Shown here piece after piece: positions 39,476 through 51,436 of a DNA stretch of 64,000 nucleotides. The translations under genes and the position numbers were made by a program. The stretch comes from Erigeron canadensis (lineage: Eukaryota; Streptophyta; Magnoliopsida; Asterales; Asteraceae): positions 6,200,649-6,264,648 of the forward strand of contig NC_057763.1 of assembly GCF_010389155.1 (NCBI RefSeq), written 5' to 3'. Positions within the stretch are counted from its first letter, which is position 1, and the number at the start of each line of letters is the position of its first letter. The notes under the pieces are model-generated. The model was not told where the DNA came from, did not search any database, and saw only the letters and a list, made by a program, of their open reading frames with translations.

Positions 39476-40013
39476 CAGTGTCGGCTTAAAAATTTTGGAG
39501 GCCTTAAGCGAGATTAAATTTTGGGGGCCTAGTTGACTAACATACAACTTAAAGTAAACACAAAAAACAGATAAAAAGTTGTTCATCTTATATACTTGAC
39601 TGTTATGTGAAAAGAACGAAAAGAAGTAAAATTCTGCATCATTTGTTAGGAGAAAGTCTTTCATATAATCAAGATTTAATCACTAACTCGTTGTTGGAAA
39701 TCATAATGAAACTCAGTTGTCAGATTTTTCGATTCTTAATAGTTAGTTTTTTCTTTTCTCTTTTTCCTTTTTTCCGTTGAAGGTTGTAACTTTATTTGTG
39801 TGATGTTTTTTTCTCTAAAAATTATTCATGAGGTCATAAAGTTTATTTGTCTATTTGTTTTTTAGACATTCTTACTACTCTTGTATAGTAATAACATATA
39901 ACACAAAAGTCTAAAATTTAAAAGATTAAGCCCAAAATATAAAAATGGAGATCTTTGTATTTTGGGGGCCTTAGGCCCATGCCTAACGTATATATATTGT
40001 TAAGCCGGCGGTG
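39476..40013. mobile_element. hAT-like MITE (538 bp)
   Basis: Left end CAGTGTCGGCTTAA, right end TTAAGCCGGCGGTG, flanked by ACACTAG (39469-39475 and 40014-40020; the eighth base differs). The interior has GGGGGCCTTAGG-type words shared with the MITEs at 46827 and 54360. Confidence 0.65.
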
Positions 40014-40020
40014 ACACTAG

Positions 40021-40386
40021 ATAACGACATGCTGAGCATGAGCCGGTACAAGTATTCGGAGAGAAAAAATTCCCTAACAAAACTTGTCATCCCTAAAAAT
40101 CGAACTTAAAACTTTAGATAAAACCGAAAATATAAATGACCATCAATAAATATTTGTCATTGTTTGTGTTTGAAGATGCATGTAATGCATATATTCAAAT
40201 ATTAGGTTCTAGCTAGAGTATAAATTTGTGCCTCATTAATTTATCACATCATGATAACTTGCATGATTTACCTCAATCGTTTGTCTCTTTCTTTCGGCCT
40301 TACTCAAAGCTACTTCCTAAAATATTCATATGGCTCTAACAATGTATAAAAAAAATATTTGGATTATTTTACACATTGTATTAAAA
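40021..40386. other. Short intergenic spacer
   Basis: AT-rich; nothing recognised. Confidence 0.4.
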
Positions 40387-41782
40387 CACTACTACAAAAT
40401 TGCAAAATACTGACGGATTTTTCCGACGGAAAACATCCGTCGGAATTTTACGACGGATTACCGACAAAATGTCTTTTAAATTCTTTTTCGGACAATTTCT
40501 GACAGATTTCCGACCGATTTCTGACGGAACGAAAAGTCTATCGGAAATCCGTCGGGAAATAACAAATAATTCCGACAGATTGCCTACGGAAGTCATAAAT
40601 ATGTCGGAAATCCGTAGGAATATTTATTTCTAAATTTCATTATTTAATCCGTCGGAAATCCGTAGGAAATATTCTTAGTTAAAAAGTTTAAAAATATTTT
40701 TATAGTCCGTGGGAAATCTGTCGGAATTTTCCTACAGATTACCGACAGGCTTTAGATGTCCGTCAGAAATCCGAAGGAAATATTCTTAGTCAAGAATTTT
40801 TAAAGATATTTTTATTTTCAGTCGGAATTTTCCTACAAATTACCAACAGACTTTAAAAAAATCCGTAGGAAATATATATTGCATTTGGCATTTTTATTCA
40901 TTTTTTAAGTGATTTATATGCAATTACATCGATTTTTTTGTTATCAATTCACTACATTGTGGCGCGGTATATTAAGGTCAAGTGTTAAATCCTTAGTAAT
41001 TATGTGGTCAAAAATCAAATTACGTAGTAAACAATTAATTTTAAGTGATTTCTTGACATTTTTAAGTTATTTATATGCAACTACATCGAATTTTTTGTCA
41101 TCAATTCACTACATATTACCAATTGGGAGGTATAATAAGCCTAGTGTTGAATCATTAGCAATTAGGTGGTCAAAAATCAAATTATGGGTTTTGGACCCGA
41201 CCCGGTTTGTATTTCAATTGTTTTTCTCATGGGCATATCTACCAATAAACTAAAACAGGAGTGAGGCTTTTTCTAATTAACACTTGGCGGATTTCTTACA
41301 CGACATGTGTCGCTTTTAATCTTGAAAATAAAAGTTATCTAATAACTATCAAATACTAATACTTCGATTTTATAGTTATGCGATGTATAATTTATCCATA
41401 TATTATCATTATGTACTACAAGTTCTGATTTTGATGTTATTGTAAAAATTTTATGTAATTTCAAAACTTTAAGTAAACATATATTATATTTATTATTACC
41501 GTTTAATATAACTTAGCTTCGATTATCGGTTACCTTAACTTTAATTTATTTCATACTCACGAATCATGTATGAGGCATATTCGAATTTCTTTATGATACA
41601 ATCTATATAGCTACTGTACATCGTACGGGTATTAGGACTAGTATGTGTCTATTTATATCTCTCTTAACTTACATAAGCTTCATTTCTAATCTCCGTCTCC
41701 TCATTAGGCCTATTGGGTCAATTTGATTTTCTTTCATTCGCTCTTGTCTAACGGAAAAGTATACATATAACTCACGTATTCG

Positions 41783-42700
41783 GCCTATTGGGTCGTGTGT
41801 GTTCGTCTTTCATTCGAATGGGCCTGTTGGGCCTTAGTTTTTTGTCTCATGTGTATATATTTATGTATGTATGTCTTAATTTTCATAAGCTTCATATATA
41901 GTGTTTGTCTCATCATTGGGCCTAATGGGCCCGATATGTTTTTTCTTATCATTCGTCTGGGCCTAACTGGACACGTATGCATATAACTCGCCTATTTGGG
42001 GCTATTAGGCCCTGTATATTCGTCTTTCACTCAAATGGGCCTATTGGGCCTATTTCTTTCATTCGCCTGTGTCTAACGGGACAAGTATACATATAACTCG
42101 TGTATTTGGCCTATTGGGTAGTGTGTGTTCGTCTTTCACTCGAATGGATCTGTTGGGCCTTAGTTTTTGTCTCATGTGTATATATTTATGTATGTATGTC
42201 TTAATTTTCATAAGGTTCATATATAGTGTTTGTCTCATCATTGGGCCTAATGGGCCCGATATGTTTTTCTTATCATTCGTCTGGGCCTAACTGGACACGT
42301 ATGCATATAACTCGCCTATTTGGTGCTATTGGGCCCTGTATATTCGTCTTTCACTCAAATGGGCCTATTTCTTTCATTCGCCTGTGTCTAACGGGACAAG
42401 TATACATATAACTCGTGTATTCGACTTATTGGGTAATGTGTGTTCGTCTTTCACTCGAATGGGCCTGTTGGGCCTTAGTTTTTGTCTCATGTGTATATAT
42501 TTATGTATATATGTATGTCTTAATTTTCATAAGCTTCATTTATAATGTTTGTCTCATCATTGGGCCTAATGGGCCCGATATGTTTTCTTATCATTCGTCT
42601 GGGCCTAACTGGACACGTATGCATATAACTCGCCTATTTGGGGCTATTGGACCCTGTATATTCGTCTTTCACTCGAATGGGCCTATTGGACCTTAAACCT
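41783..42700. repeat. Tandem repeat, three units of about 320 bp
   Basis: Units start at 41783, 42108 and 42422 with CTATTGGGT.GTGTGTGTTCG and share GGGCCTAATGGGCCCGATATG and GTCTGGGCCTAACTGGACAC. The GGCCTA/TGGGCC words recur many times per unit. Periods are 325 and 314 bp. Non-coding. Confidence 0.9.
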
Positions 42701-42894
42701 CCTTTATTTTAAAATCATTATTTCGACCTAACATCGTTCATCGATAAGTATGAGTTTGTGTGTGTATGTACGTATATATGTATATATTGGGCCATTAGGC
42801 CCAATTATTAGATTTCCACTATAAACGAAGCTTTGAAAGCTACTAAAGCCAATTCTTGCCACTATTAGATGTATGTATGTATGTACGCATGTAT

Positions 42895-43470
42895 TGTGAC
42901 AACCGTCATCTAAGTGTATTTTCCCGAAGTATTTTTTCGGTCGTTTTAGTTTGTTTCGTCTATATATGTCGTTAAACATTAAGACTTTATCTTGAAATAA
43001 ATTGATTTTTGTTTTATTCGGGCTTTATGAGCGATTATATCCGCTAAAAAGCTATTGAAAAGTTTAATAAAGTGAAATATTTAAAATGCCAACTTAAGTA
43101 AAATATATAAAATTTAATAAACTAAAGATTTAATAGACAAATATGGTCGTGTTTATATTTGTTAGAAAGCTATTGAAAAGTTGCATTTAAATATGTCGAC
43201 AAATTAATTTAACGGATCTCGAGTCTTCTTAAATTGTCGGGTCAAACCAAGTTAGATGAAAGTCAAAGACTGGGGTAAATAAGCCTTTAAAATCAACAAA
43301 ACCCTAACCTACCCATCTTTCCCTTCTCATTTCTCACACACAACACTTCTCTTCTTCCCTCTCCTCTCTTTGGCAGCCGCCCCCCTCTCCTTTTTCTCTC
43401 TATTTTTGGCCAAGAACAACCACCATCAACCATCATCAAATTCTTCATTTTCTTTTCGGATTTGGGTGAG
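42895..43470 (+). repeat. Possible 5' part of a gypsy-type LTR
   Basis: TGTGACAACCGTCATC at the start, then a CT-rich leader (43300-43440) ending in a GGGTGAGT donor-like site, the same architecture as the LTR-like repeats at 14058 and 47985. The far end was not found. Confidence 0.3.
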
Positions 43471-44239
43471 TTTCTTATAGATCTAAATGTTTAAATGTTT
43501 TTTCTTCATAAAAATCACGAAAGTTTACATATATACATATATATATATGTATGTAAATCGACTATGTCTTGTTTCTTTTTCTCAACAACAAATTATCATC
43601 TATATCTCGAATTATTGGTAAGAAAAGTAAGAGGGTTTCTAAGGCTAAACCGTTTTTGTGTGTTTAATCCCGAGTTTTTTGTGTTTCATGACTTCGCAGC
43701 ACATATTTTGCTCAGATCCAGGTTTGCTTGTTGGTCTTCTTCGAGAATCCGATCTAGATCTACGGATCTTATGTGTTTTCTGTTTTTTTATATAGATCTA
43801 TTATATTCTTGTATATTTACTAACTTTTGTTTTCATCTTTTTTAGTATAATGTTTTTTTTCTTATGTTTTATACAGGAACTTCATATGATATATTTTGGT
43901 CAGTAGCATGTAATTTAATTAGTTTTATTTCTGTTTTTTTATATATATTTTGTAACTTTTATTATGTATTGTGATATATTTGGTTTCATGTTTTTAATAA
44001 ATATATGTATGTTTCATGTTTTTTTTCCCGATCTTTGGAAGAATAAGAAACGAAGATTTTTATTGTATCTAAATTAATTATGATGTTGCAAGTGAGATTT
44101 AGATGTGTACATTAGTGTATAAATGAACATTTGTATATGTAATTAAGATGTATTTGATTGGATGTTAATGCAAATGAGATATATCTCTTAATCTATAAAG
44201 ATTTGTTCCATTTGTTTTATGGATTTAAAAAATTGGGTA

Positions 44240-44277
<38 letters not shown>

Positions 44278-44605
44278 ATTTTTTTCTTTTCGAGATCTGT
44301 CGGAAAGGCGTAGCTAAAATACCTGTCGGAAAATTTATCACTAAAAAATTGTCCGTCGGTAATTTGTCTCTAAACTTTTGGATTTCCGACGGAACTAGTT
44401 TTATTCTAAAAATAGTTTCCGACGCCGTTCTGACGTAAATTTCTGTCGGAAATAAAATGTTTCCGACGGATCTTTCCGTCAGAAATGAATTACCCACGCA
44501 AATATTCTGACGGACAGATTCCGACAGAAATCCGTCGGTAAAGGCCTTTACCGACGGATTTCGAACAGAAACTGCCAGTCGGAATATTCCAATTTTGTAG
44601 TAGTT

Positions 44606-45034
44606 ATAATGACCATAATGATGACGTTAATTTTTTTTAGAACGTTAATGATGACGTTAATTACAAGACCGCTACAAGTGAACAACGTCGAGTAAATGAC
44701 AGCGTAACAACCATTATAACATAATAACGTAAAAAAAGTATTCATTATTATTTAACATGTGTTATTAAAAATCACTATAAAGATTGTGCTAATTACATAA
44801 GCGCCATAGGCAAACGGTGTAAAATAACTACGAAGTAATAACCTAGCAAACGCAACAAATTAAAATGACAACGTATAAATTAAAATTTTCCGCTATTATT
44901 TACATTAATAAATATAAAGATATGATTACGATAACTTCAAAAAGTGTCTACGATGAGTAATGCGAAACGACAAAAGTGCATCAATTGGTTCAACGTTAAT
45001 TTGGTGCGGTGGAGGTGACATATGTTGTGGGATT
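44606..45034. other. Intergenic spacer
   Basis: AT-rich; nothing recognised. Confidence 0.4.
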
Positions 45035-45402
45035 GTTGTTGAGGGAGTTTTTTTCCAAATTAGTGTAATGAAAAATTTTATTTACCAAATTAGTATACTT
45101 TTTAAAATATTTACCATTTTAGTATAAAACCTAATTAAATTTTATATTTTATTAATTTAAAATATAAACAATGTTTTTAAAACCAGACCGGAAGGCGAAC
45201 CGGTGTCTTTACTGGTTACTGGTCGGATCGGTCGGGCCGGATTAGAGAACAGGAAACATTAAAAATATTATTATATATATGGAAAAAATACCAAATAATA
45301 AAAGAAGTCTAAAAGCAACCATTCATCATTCAAAAGATCACCAGAATCACATAGAAGTTAAAATATTACACATTTAAAAGATTTAAGTGCAAGATATAAA
45401 AC

Positions 45403-46186
45403 TAGAGATCATCCGATTCATCCTCAGTAGCTTCAACTTCATCATCATCATCCAGTAAAATCAAATCATGTTCTTCATTAATATCTTGGCCTAAATTTAA
45501 CAAATGACAATGAAACTTAAATTACTATAAATATATAAAAGTTCGTTAGACATCATTAAAAGAAGGATACTAACCTGCTTATGTTTGGGAAGTAGACGGA
45601 TCAATATTGACTGGCGACTCTTCGTCTATCATATTTTTTAATTCATCGTAATTAAGCTTTCCTGTTGGCTCTTCTGCAAAAAAAAGTAAGTAAGTAACTG
45701 CTTAGTGTCGCCTTCCGCGGGGGTTTTGAGCCCGAATACCTCGACGGTGTATGGGGGAGGTTAAAATGTAGGCAGACCTTACCTCTACCTAAGTAGAGAG
45801 GCTGCTTCCAGTTTCTACCTAAATAGTAGAAAAGGCCTTCCAACCTTTGCATGGGATGAGGATCGAACCCATGACCTCTGTTGGCTCTTCTTCAACCACC
45901 CAAAATTCGGTTTTAGCAATGCTTTGATAATCAACAGGATCATATGGTCGTTTATTCTCATTTAGCCTAATAAGTTGAATTGTTAATGTGTTTATTAAAA
46001 AGAAAATTTTAAAATAAGAAAAATAATCAACGAACCTATTTTGCAGGCGTAAGTTGTAATGGATGTAGACCAGGTCACTTAGCCTTTGGTGCTCTAAGCT
46101 GTTCCTTCTTTTAGTGTGGATTCTCTCAAAAACATTCCAACTACGTTCACACCCGGAAGAAGATGCAGGCTGACTTAAAATTCTAA
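45403..46186 (-). pseudogene. hAT transposase, C-terminal dimerisation region, interrupted by a SINE
   Basis: Reading right to left: QPASSSGCERSWNVFERIHT and LSDLVYIHYNLRLQNR, typical of the hAT dimerisation domain, then a 70-bp GT..AG intron (about 46036-45967). Next comes LNENKRPYDPVDYQS to VVEEEPT, where the SINE is inserted. The frame resumes with GKLNYDELKNMIDEESP, meets an in-frame TAA (probably from CAA) near 45583, and after another intron ends in an acidic tail (ILLDDDDDEVEATEDESDDL). The N-terminal and catalytic parts are gone. Gene structure is my reading of splice sites, not tested. Confidence 0.75.
45676..45878 (-). mobile_element. SINE with 13-bp TSD, 5'-truncated
   Basis: On the minus strand it starts at the B-box-like GGGTTCGATCCTC and ends in a CTTACTTACTT-rich tail. 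The body reads TTCTACTATTTAGGTAGAAA and CATACACCGTCGAGGTATTC, a SINE type I know from Asteraceae and other dicots. It is flanked by TGTTGGCTCTTCT (45663-45675 and 45879-45891), which is transposase coding sequence. The A box is missing. Confidence 0.88.
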
Positions 46187-46826
46187 CGACTACCGGCCCG
46201 ACCGCCGGTTACAGGCCCAACCGGCCGGCCCATTGCAAGGCAGAGCTAACAGCATGAACCGGACCGTTCGACATACCAGGTCACGGCCGGCTTGGGCCAA
46301 CCGGCCGGTCTGGTCTGGCCACAAAAACATTGAATATAAAACCTTAGAACTTTTTAAACCAACTAACATTGCAGTAGCCACAGCTGCCTTCACATTAGAA
46401 TATGTGGAATTTTAATAAATAAGTTACAGAACACTAATAGCAATACAAATGGTCATGCTCAGAACATCAACATTACGTATTAATGTGTTGAAAGAAATAC
46501 TCTAGCTTGAAACTATGGTTTGGGTCAATTTATATTTTTAGACAAAATGGTAGCAGCAAAAAGTTTTATCCAATTGCAACACATACATTCGCTCCTATTT
46601 AGTGCCTAAAAACACAACTAAAAATTAGTATATTCCATTGAGAATAACGTAACAACAATTGAATTGATATGGCCTAAGTTCTTATATGATCATAATTTAA
46701 GATGCATGACGCAAACAAATAGCCAATATCGGAAAATGTAGCGAATCACATGTTTGTCGACAATTTGAATAATTGTATCTTTATATAGAATATCGAGCAT
46801 AACATTGAGTGACGTTATGTTGTACA

Positions 46827-47118
46827 CAGAGGTGGCTCAACAGTACTACGAAACTAGGCGATCATTTTAGGCCTCTAAATTTTCAAGGCCTCAATATCCT
46901 GTATATTAGACTTAATGTTTGGATTTTGGACTAAGTATCATTATATAATTTACATTGCAGTAATGCCTTTTTAGTTTTTGTATCAACATCTGTATCTTTT
47001 TTATTACTAGTAGTTGAATAACAAAAGTCGAGTTTTTTTTTTTTAATCTATATGGTAATGGATTAGGTCTTCAAAATTGATTTCGTTTGAGGCCTCTAAA
47101 AACCTTGAGCCGCCACTG
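46827..47118. mobile_element. hAT-type MITE (292 bp) with 8-bp TSD
   Basis: Ends CAGAGGTGGCTCAA... and ...TTGAGCCGCCACTG, flanked by GTTGTACA (46819-46826 and 47119-47126). A related, more decayed copy lies at 54360-54838. Confidence 0.9.
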
Positions 47119-49420
47119 GTTGTACAAACTCACAAAGATCTTGCAAAGAAAGATTAACTATAAAATTGTACTGCATTAAAAATATAAATGTGTATTGATA
47201 TTTTATATATAAAAAATTGTTATTCAAATATATATGTAAGTATGTGACATGTGACAATAAAAAGAAGTCAAGATAGTTGATTCAGCCTTATATGTGCCGT
47301 GATTTGTTTTTAATCAATGATTAGGGATTTTTTTATTTTTAGTTAAATTAGGTTTTATACTAAAATGTCAAATATTTTTAAAAGTATACTAATTTGGTAA
47401 ATAAATTTATCAAATATACTACTTCAGAAAAAACTCGTTGTTGAGGTGAACGAATTTGAGGTGACTGAGATTGAAATGATCGTTGTTGTAATTGTCTGAC
47501 TAACATACGAATGTAGACCCATTTTAACTTCCTCCATACACCATCAAATTATTAAGGCTTAAAACTCATTAAAGGCGGTTTTTTGATTTTATTCAGATAA
47601 TCAAGATAATGTTAAATTATATCTGTAAACTACTTTTGGTTTGTTTTTTTTAACATTCCCCATTATTTTATTTGTCTATACACAGGATAGGCCCGGAGGG
47701 GGGCAAGCAAGACTTCTGGTCAAGGCAAAATATTAAGGGGTACAAAAAATTTAAAAGTTTCCTATACAGATTATATATGTAAAAGTCGTATATATATATA
47801 TATGATGTTTGTATTGCTTTTGAATATCCCGTTTCTCTATAATAATCGTTGAAGTACTAAATCAATATGTTTATTTTTTTTTATAGCTATATTGAGTTTT
47901 ATATCATGATTGAAGCTTTTTACTCACTAGATTCACCTGGTCTAAAATATTGTATATTTATAATTTAGGCATTAACTTGAAATGTGTAACATCCTATTAT
48001 TTTTTAGGCCAATAAAAATTAACCTTTATTATAGTTTTGAGATTAAAATAGTTTTCTAATATTTTGTTCTTAGATACAAGGTTAATTTAGTTGAAACTTT
48101 AGCCGATAGCCGTAAAAAATACCACAAATTATGGATGGGGTCGTGGCATCACAGGAGAGTGCCACTGTAACATTTGCAAATTTTGACCTGTTGACTTGAC
48201 GTGTAATGTGACTAACGTATGATTGCTAATAAAATGATTTAAATTTCATCTATGATTATATGACGTGTGTTATGCCAAGTCGGGATTATATAGGCGTGTT
48301 AAGCGGTTTTATTACGTAATGTGACGTTTAATTTAACTAGAAATGTAATCCTGTGATTCATGAGTCGATCCATGACCCATGAACCACCACCCTTGAGCCA
48401 ACCCTATCCAAAACCTCCAATCTCACTTTTGCACTCCCTCACCCATACATTCTATCTCTTCTCTCTCTCTCTCTCACTAAATGCAAGACATTATTCTTGC
48501 ACCTACCTTCTCTCTCTCTCTAAATTCTTAGCTCAATTAATGTGTTTCAAGTTAGATTAGTTCAAGATTCATCATCAATATCGGGTTAGTCAAAGTGCAA
48601 GGAAACTCTCCAAACAGGTCAAATTCGTACTTGAACATTTGAGAAAGGTTTTGGTAGGTAAAATTCATCTCTTATTCATCTCTTTATGTTGTAATCATGT
48701 TACTAAGTCAAACCCTTGGAAATTTTAGTCAAAAATCGAGTTGAAGTGGGTCAAAAATTGGGTCTTTTCACTTGTTGTATGTTATGGATCAAATTCTTGA
48801 ATGGGTTATGTTTTTAATCATGTTCTTAAACTAATATAAGCAAATCTTGGATGAATTTCGGGTTAAAATCCACAAAAATCAAAATTAGGGTTTCAAGAAC
48901 ATAAAATTAGGTCAAAACTAATTTTTGAGATTTAATGATGATTAAAGACCGATTTTGAAAGGGGTTTGGATTGTTAATGTCTATTTAAGTTATCATTGCA
49001 CAAAAATGTATTTGGGTCATCACAAAAGTCGGATTTCATTCGAAAATTAGGATTTGAAGATTGTAGGTTGACTTTGACTTTTTAGTCAACTGTTTTTACC
49101 CAAATTGTCACCCAGATTTTCCTTGTTTTCTGCTCAATCGTCTTTTACGCCCCTTGATGGTGTTTGGTACGTTGGTTCCTCCTTTTTCGCGTCTCAGACG
49201 ATCCAAGGACCGTAGCTTACGGTGCCTTGGATTCTCATTTGAACCTTTACGCTCTACCACATAGCTCCATCGTCTTCTACACCAAGGAGGGACGTCTCTT
49301 ATGCCAATCCAAAGGCTAGCACCGTCCATTACGCCGTCATGGACCGTCCATTATGGTGACACGAATTGTGAGATTTTCAGATTGCTAAACTTGAGTCCAA
49401 TTTCCTGTCAAGGAGCGTTA

Positions 49421-49592
49421 TATGCGTATTTTCAGCCCTGTATGCATATTTTCATCCCTATATGCATATTTTCATCTTCATACCCATATTTGCATTCTCA
49501 TATGCATATTTCACCTTATATGCATATTTTAGTTTCATATGCATATCTCAGAAAACTCATATGCAAATTTCAGTGTCATATGCAAAATCATC
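49421..49592. repeat. Array of TATGCATATTT words, about 20-bp period
   Basis: Nine copies start at 49421, 49441, 49461, 49481, 49501, 49519, 49538, 49559 and 49579. They vary around TATGCATATTTTCA, with the last two reading TATGCAAA. In the sister repeat the corresponding stretch instead has three TTGCGGCGCAA words. Confidence 0.9.
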
Positions 49593-49970
49593 CTTTTTAG
49601 TCGGGAAAGCTTTTAAAGCGATTGTTGGGTTATGGCATGACTTAAACTAGCTAGGCCTTATTCCTTTGGGGTATTTTGTGTTGATTCGATACTTGTGAAG
49701 TAAGTTGTGATCGTTGTTGAGCTTTGGGACTCATTTTTCACCTTCGGAAGTGGTAATACTTGTGTGATCGCATCACGTGAGTTTTGTAACCCCTACGCTT
49801 ACTTAATTTAGGGTGGAAAGTGTACTCGTCGTTTACATGTTTTTCGGTTGATAGAATTTGTTGTGATATGAAATGAGACGTTAGATATCTAATTGATTGC
49901 TTGTGATACGTGTTATTAGACGTTGATATGTGACGTAAGACGTATATTATATTTACGGTATGACGTGAGG

Positions 49971-50090
49971 GTGGATTGACGAATCCACACCCGGTATGAT
50001 CATGGCCACTTTATGAAGATATTATACTTATGACGTATGGCGTTATTATATATTATTATGTAAGACGAGACGGTGGATTGACGAATCCAC
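49971..50090. repeat. Duplicated hairpin GTGGATT-GACG-AATCCAC
   Basis: Perfect 7-bp stem with a 4-base loop at 49971-49988 and again at 50073-50090, each followed by ACCCG(G/A)(T/C)ATGATCAT. Confidence 0.85.
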
Positions 50091-51436
50091 ACCCGACATG
50101 ATCATACTCGAGATACGGGTTGTTTAACCCATATTATGACGTTATATATATATATATATATATATTGATGGTTATTGAGACGTTGACGTTTATTGTATTG
50201 ACTTGAAGTGATTAGGTTCTATAGTCCTCACTTATCGATAACGGTTGATATCCCGACACTTGATTTTTATTACCTAAACCTATGAACTCACCACTTTATG
50301 TTGACACGTTTTAGTACACTTTTCAGGTGAACAGGTAAACCAGAAACGTATTGGATGATTGATTGCTTGATTATGCTAGGATTGGACTTGGACTTCTTGG
50401 ATCCGTGATTCATAGTTCCAGTTTATGGGTTATGCTTAGGATCATTTACCATCTTTTAAACTATCTTTTGTAAACGTTTGATGGGCATGCTCCTTATGCA
50501 TTTTTGTATGCTTCCGGCACTTGTATCGTGATTGAATTGTATGGATTGTCCAATCCTATTTATGCATTTAGTATTACTTTATATAATTTCCATGTCATGC
50601 TATGTTATTCTTGTGATAACCCTTGATTCCGCCTTGTTGGGGTGTTACAGCCACCCTCTCATCTCCTTTCTTCGACCATTCTTATGTTCTTTCTTTTCTA
50701 AACCATCTCAAACTCATTCAATCTAATTTCATTCTTTCATCTCAATTAAGAATTCTCTACATTAACAAGAATAATAATCTCCTATTATCTAAGAAATTAA
50801 AAGTGAAGATTTGGGAAGGTGTAGTGGTCGGAAATTTCAAGAAGGGAGGAAGAGGATTTTGTGTTTCCAGCCCTTTTCTTTAAGGTACTTTGACCTAATT
50901 TTAATTTCTTTAAGAATTAAGATTCATGCACCAATTATATTTGGGAAATTGGGGTTTTTCTTTAAATGTGTTAAATGACTTTAATACAAGTTAGGGTTCT
51001 TAAAATTTAATCAGAATGAATGTTTCTAGTTGGGTTGCATGAAAGTTTTGATGAATATTAGTGAGAACAAAATGTAGATACAACATGTCATGGTCCTTTT
51101 GTATCAAAATGTAATTAACACTTTAAGCCCTTATTTTCTAAACTTTAAGTTACGGTTGTATTATGGTCTTTTTGTATCAAATGTAATTGCTTAACTTAAT
51201 GTGTCAAAAATGAAGTTTGGTTCTGTCAGACAGGGATATGGGCCACATATATGCATATTTAAAATAAAAAAAATCCTTATTTTTTTTCCATTAATCAAGT
51301 TGTTTCGTTTCAAATGGGTATTCATCTGATTTTTTTCACAAAAAACGTGTGATTTATAGGAAAAAATAGTTTGGTGAGAGTTCGAGAGCCAAGTAGCTTC
51401 ATTTACCCCGGAAGAGAACTTTAGAGTGAACTATAT

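Larger units (their letters stand above)
40387..44605. mobile_element. CACTA (EnSpm)-like non-autonomous element, about 4.2 kb
   Basis: Left end CACTACTACAAAATTGC, right end CCAATTTTGTAGTAG. Both subterminal regions (40410-40880 and 44290-44590) are packed with TCCGACGGA/TCCGTCGG words in both orientations, the usual transposase-binding arrays of CACTA elements. No transposase reading frame is left. The interior holds a tandem array and an LTR-like piece instead. A 3-bp duplication is not evident and the last base is changed, so the outer limits are good to a few bases only. Confidence 0.75.
45169..46332 (-). mobile_element. hAT element with transposase remnant, 8-bp TSD
   Basis: Inverted ends CAATGTTTTT with following CCAGACCGG on both arms, flanked by AATATAAA (45161-45168 and 46333-46340). 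The right subterminal part (46190-46320) is GC-rich with CCGGCC words. It carries the C-terminal end of a hAT transposase on the minus strand and a SINE. Confidence 0.88.
45044..47436. mobile_element. Mutator-like element with about 100-bp TIRs and 9-bp TSD, carrying nested insertions
   Basis: About 100 bp at each end are inverted copies, for example TTTACCAAATTAGTATACTT and TTTTAGTATAAAACCTAATT on both arms. They are flanked by GTTGTTGAG (45035-45043 and 47437-47445). Long inverted repeats plus a 9-bp duplication fit Mutator-like elements. It contains a hAT element (45169-46332) and a hAT MITE (46827-47118); no MULE transposase remains. Confidence 0.85.
47985..50649 (+). repeat. LTR-like repeat (2.67 kb), probable solo LTR
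   Basis: Begins TGTAACATCC and ends TTGGGGTGTTACA; relative of 14058-16621 with the same leader and 3' end. It holds a 20-bp array (49421-49592), two copies of an 18-base hairpin (49971, 50073) and a TA run (50142-50164). Flanking 5-mers do not match. Its short open frames are not genes. Confidence 0.6.

Noticed and set aside
41785..42696. Overlapping small frames with repeated peptides on both strands
   Set aside because: All are translations of the 320-bp tandem repeat.
43495..43845. 116-codon open frame
   Set aside because: AT-rich sequence inside the CACTA element, no motif, no splice-consistent neighbours.
49421..49592. CRISPR-like array
   Set aside because: The 20-bp periodicity has no separate spacers, the words vary, and the DNA is plant nuclear.
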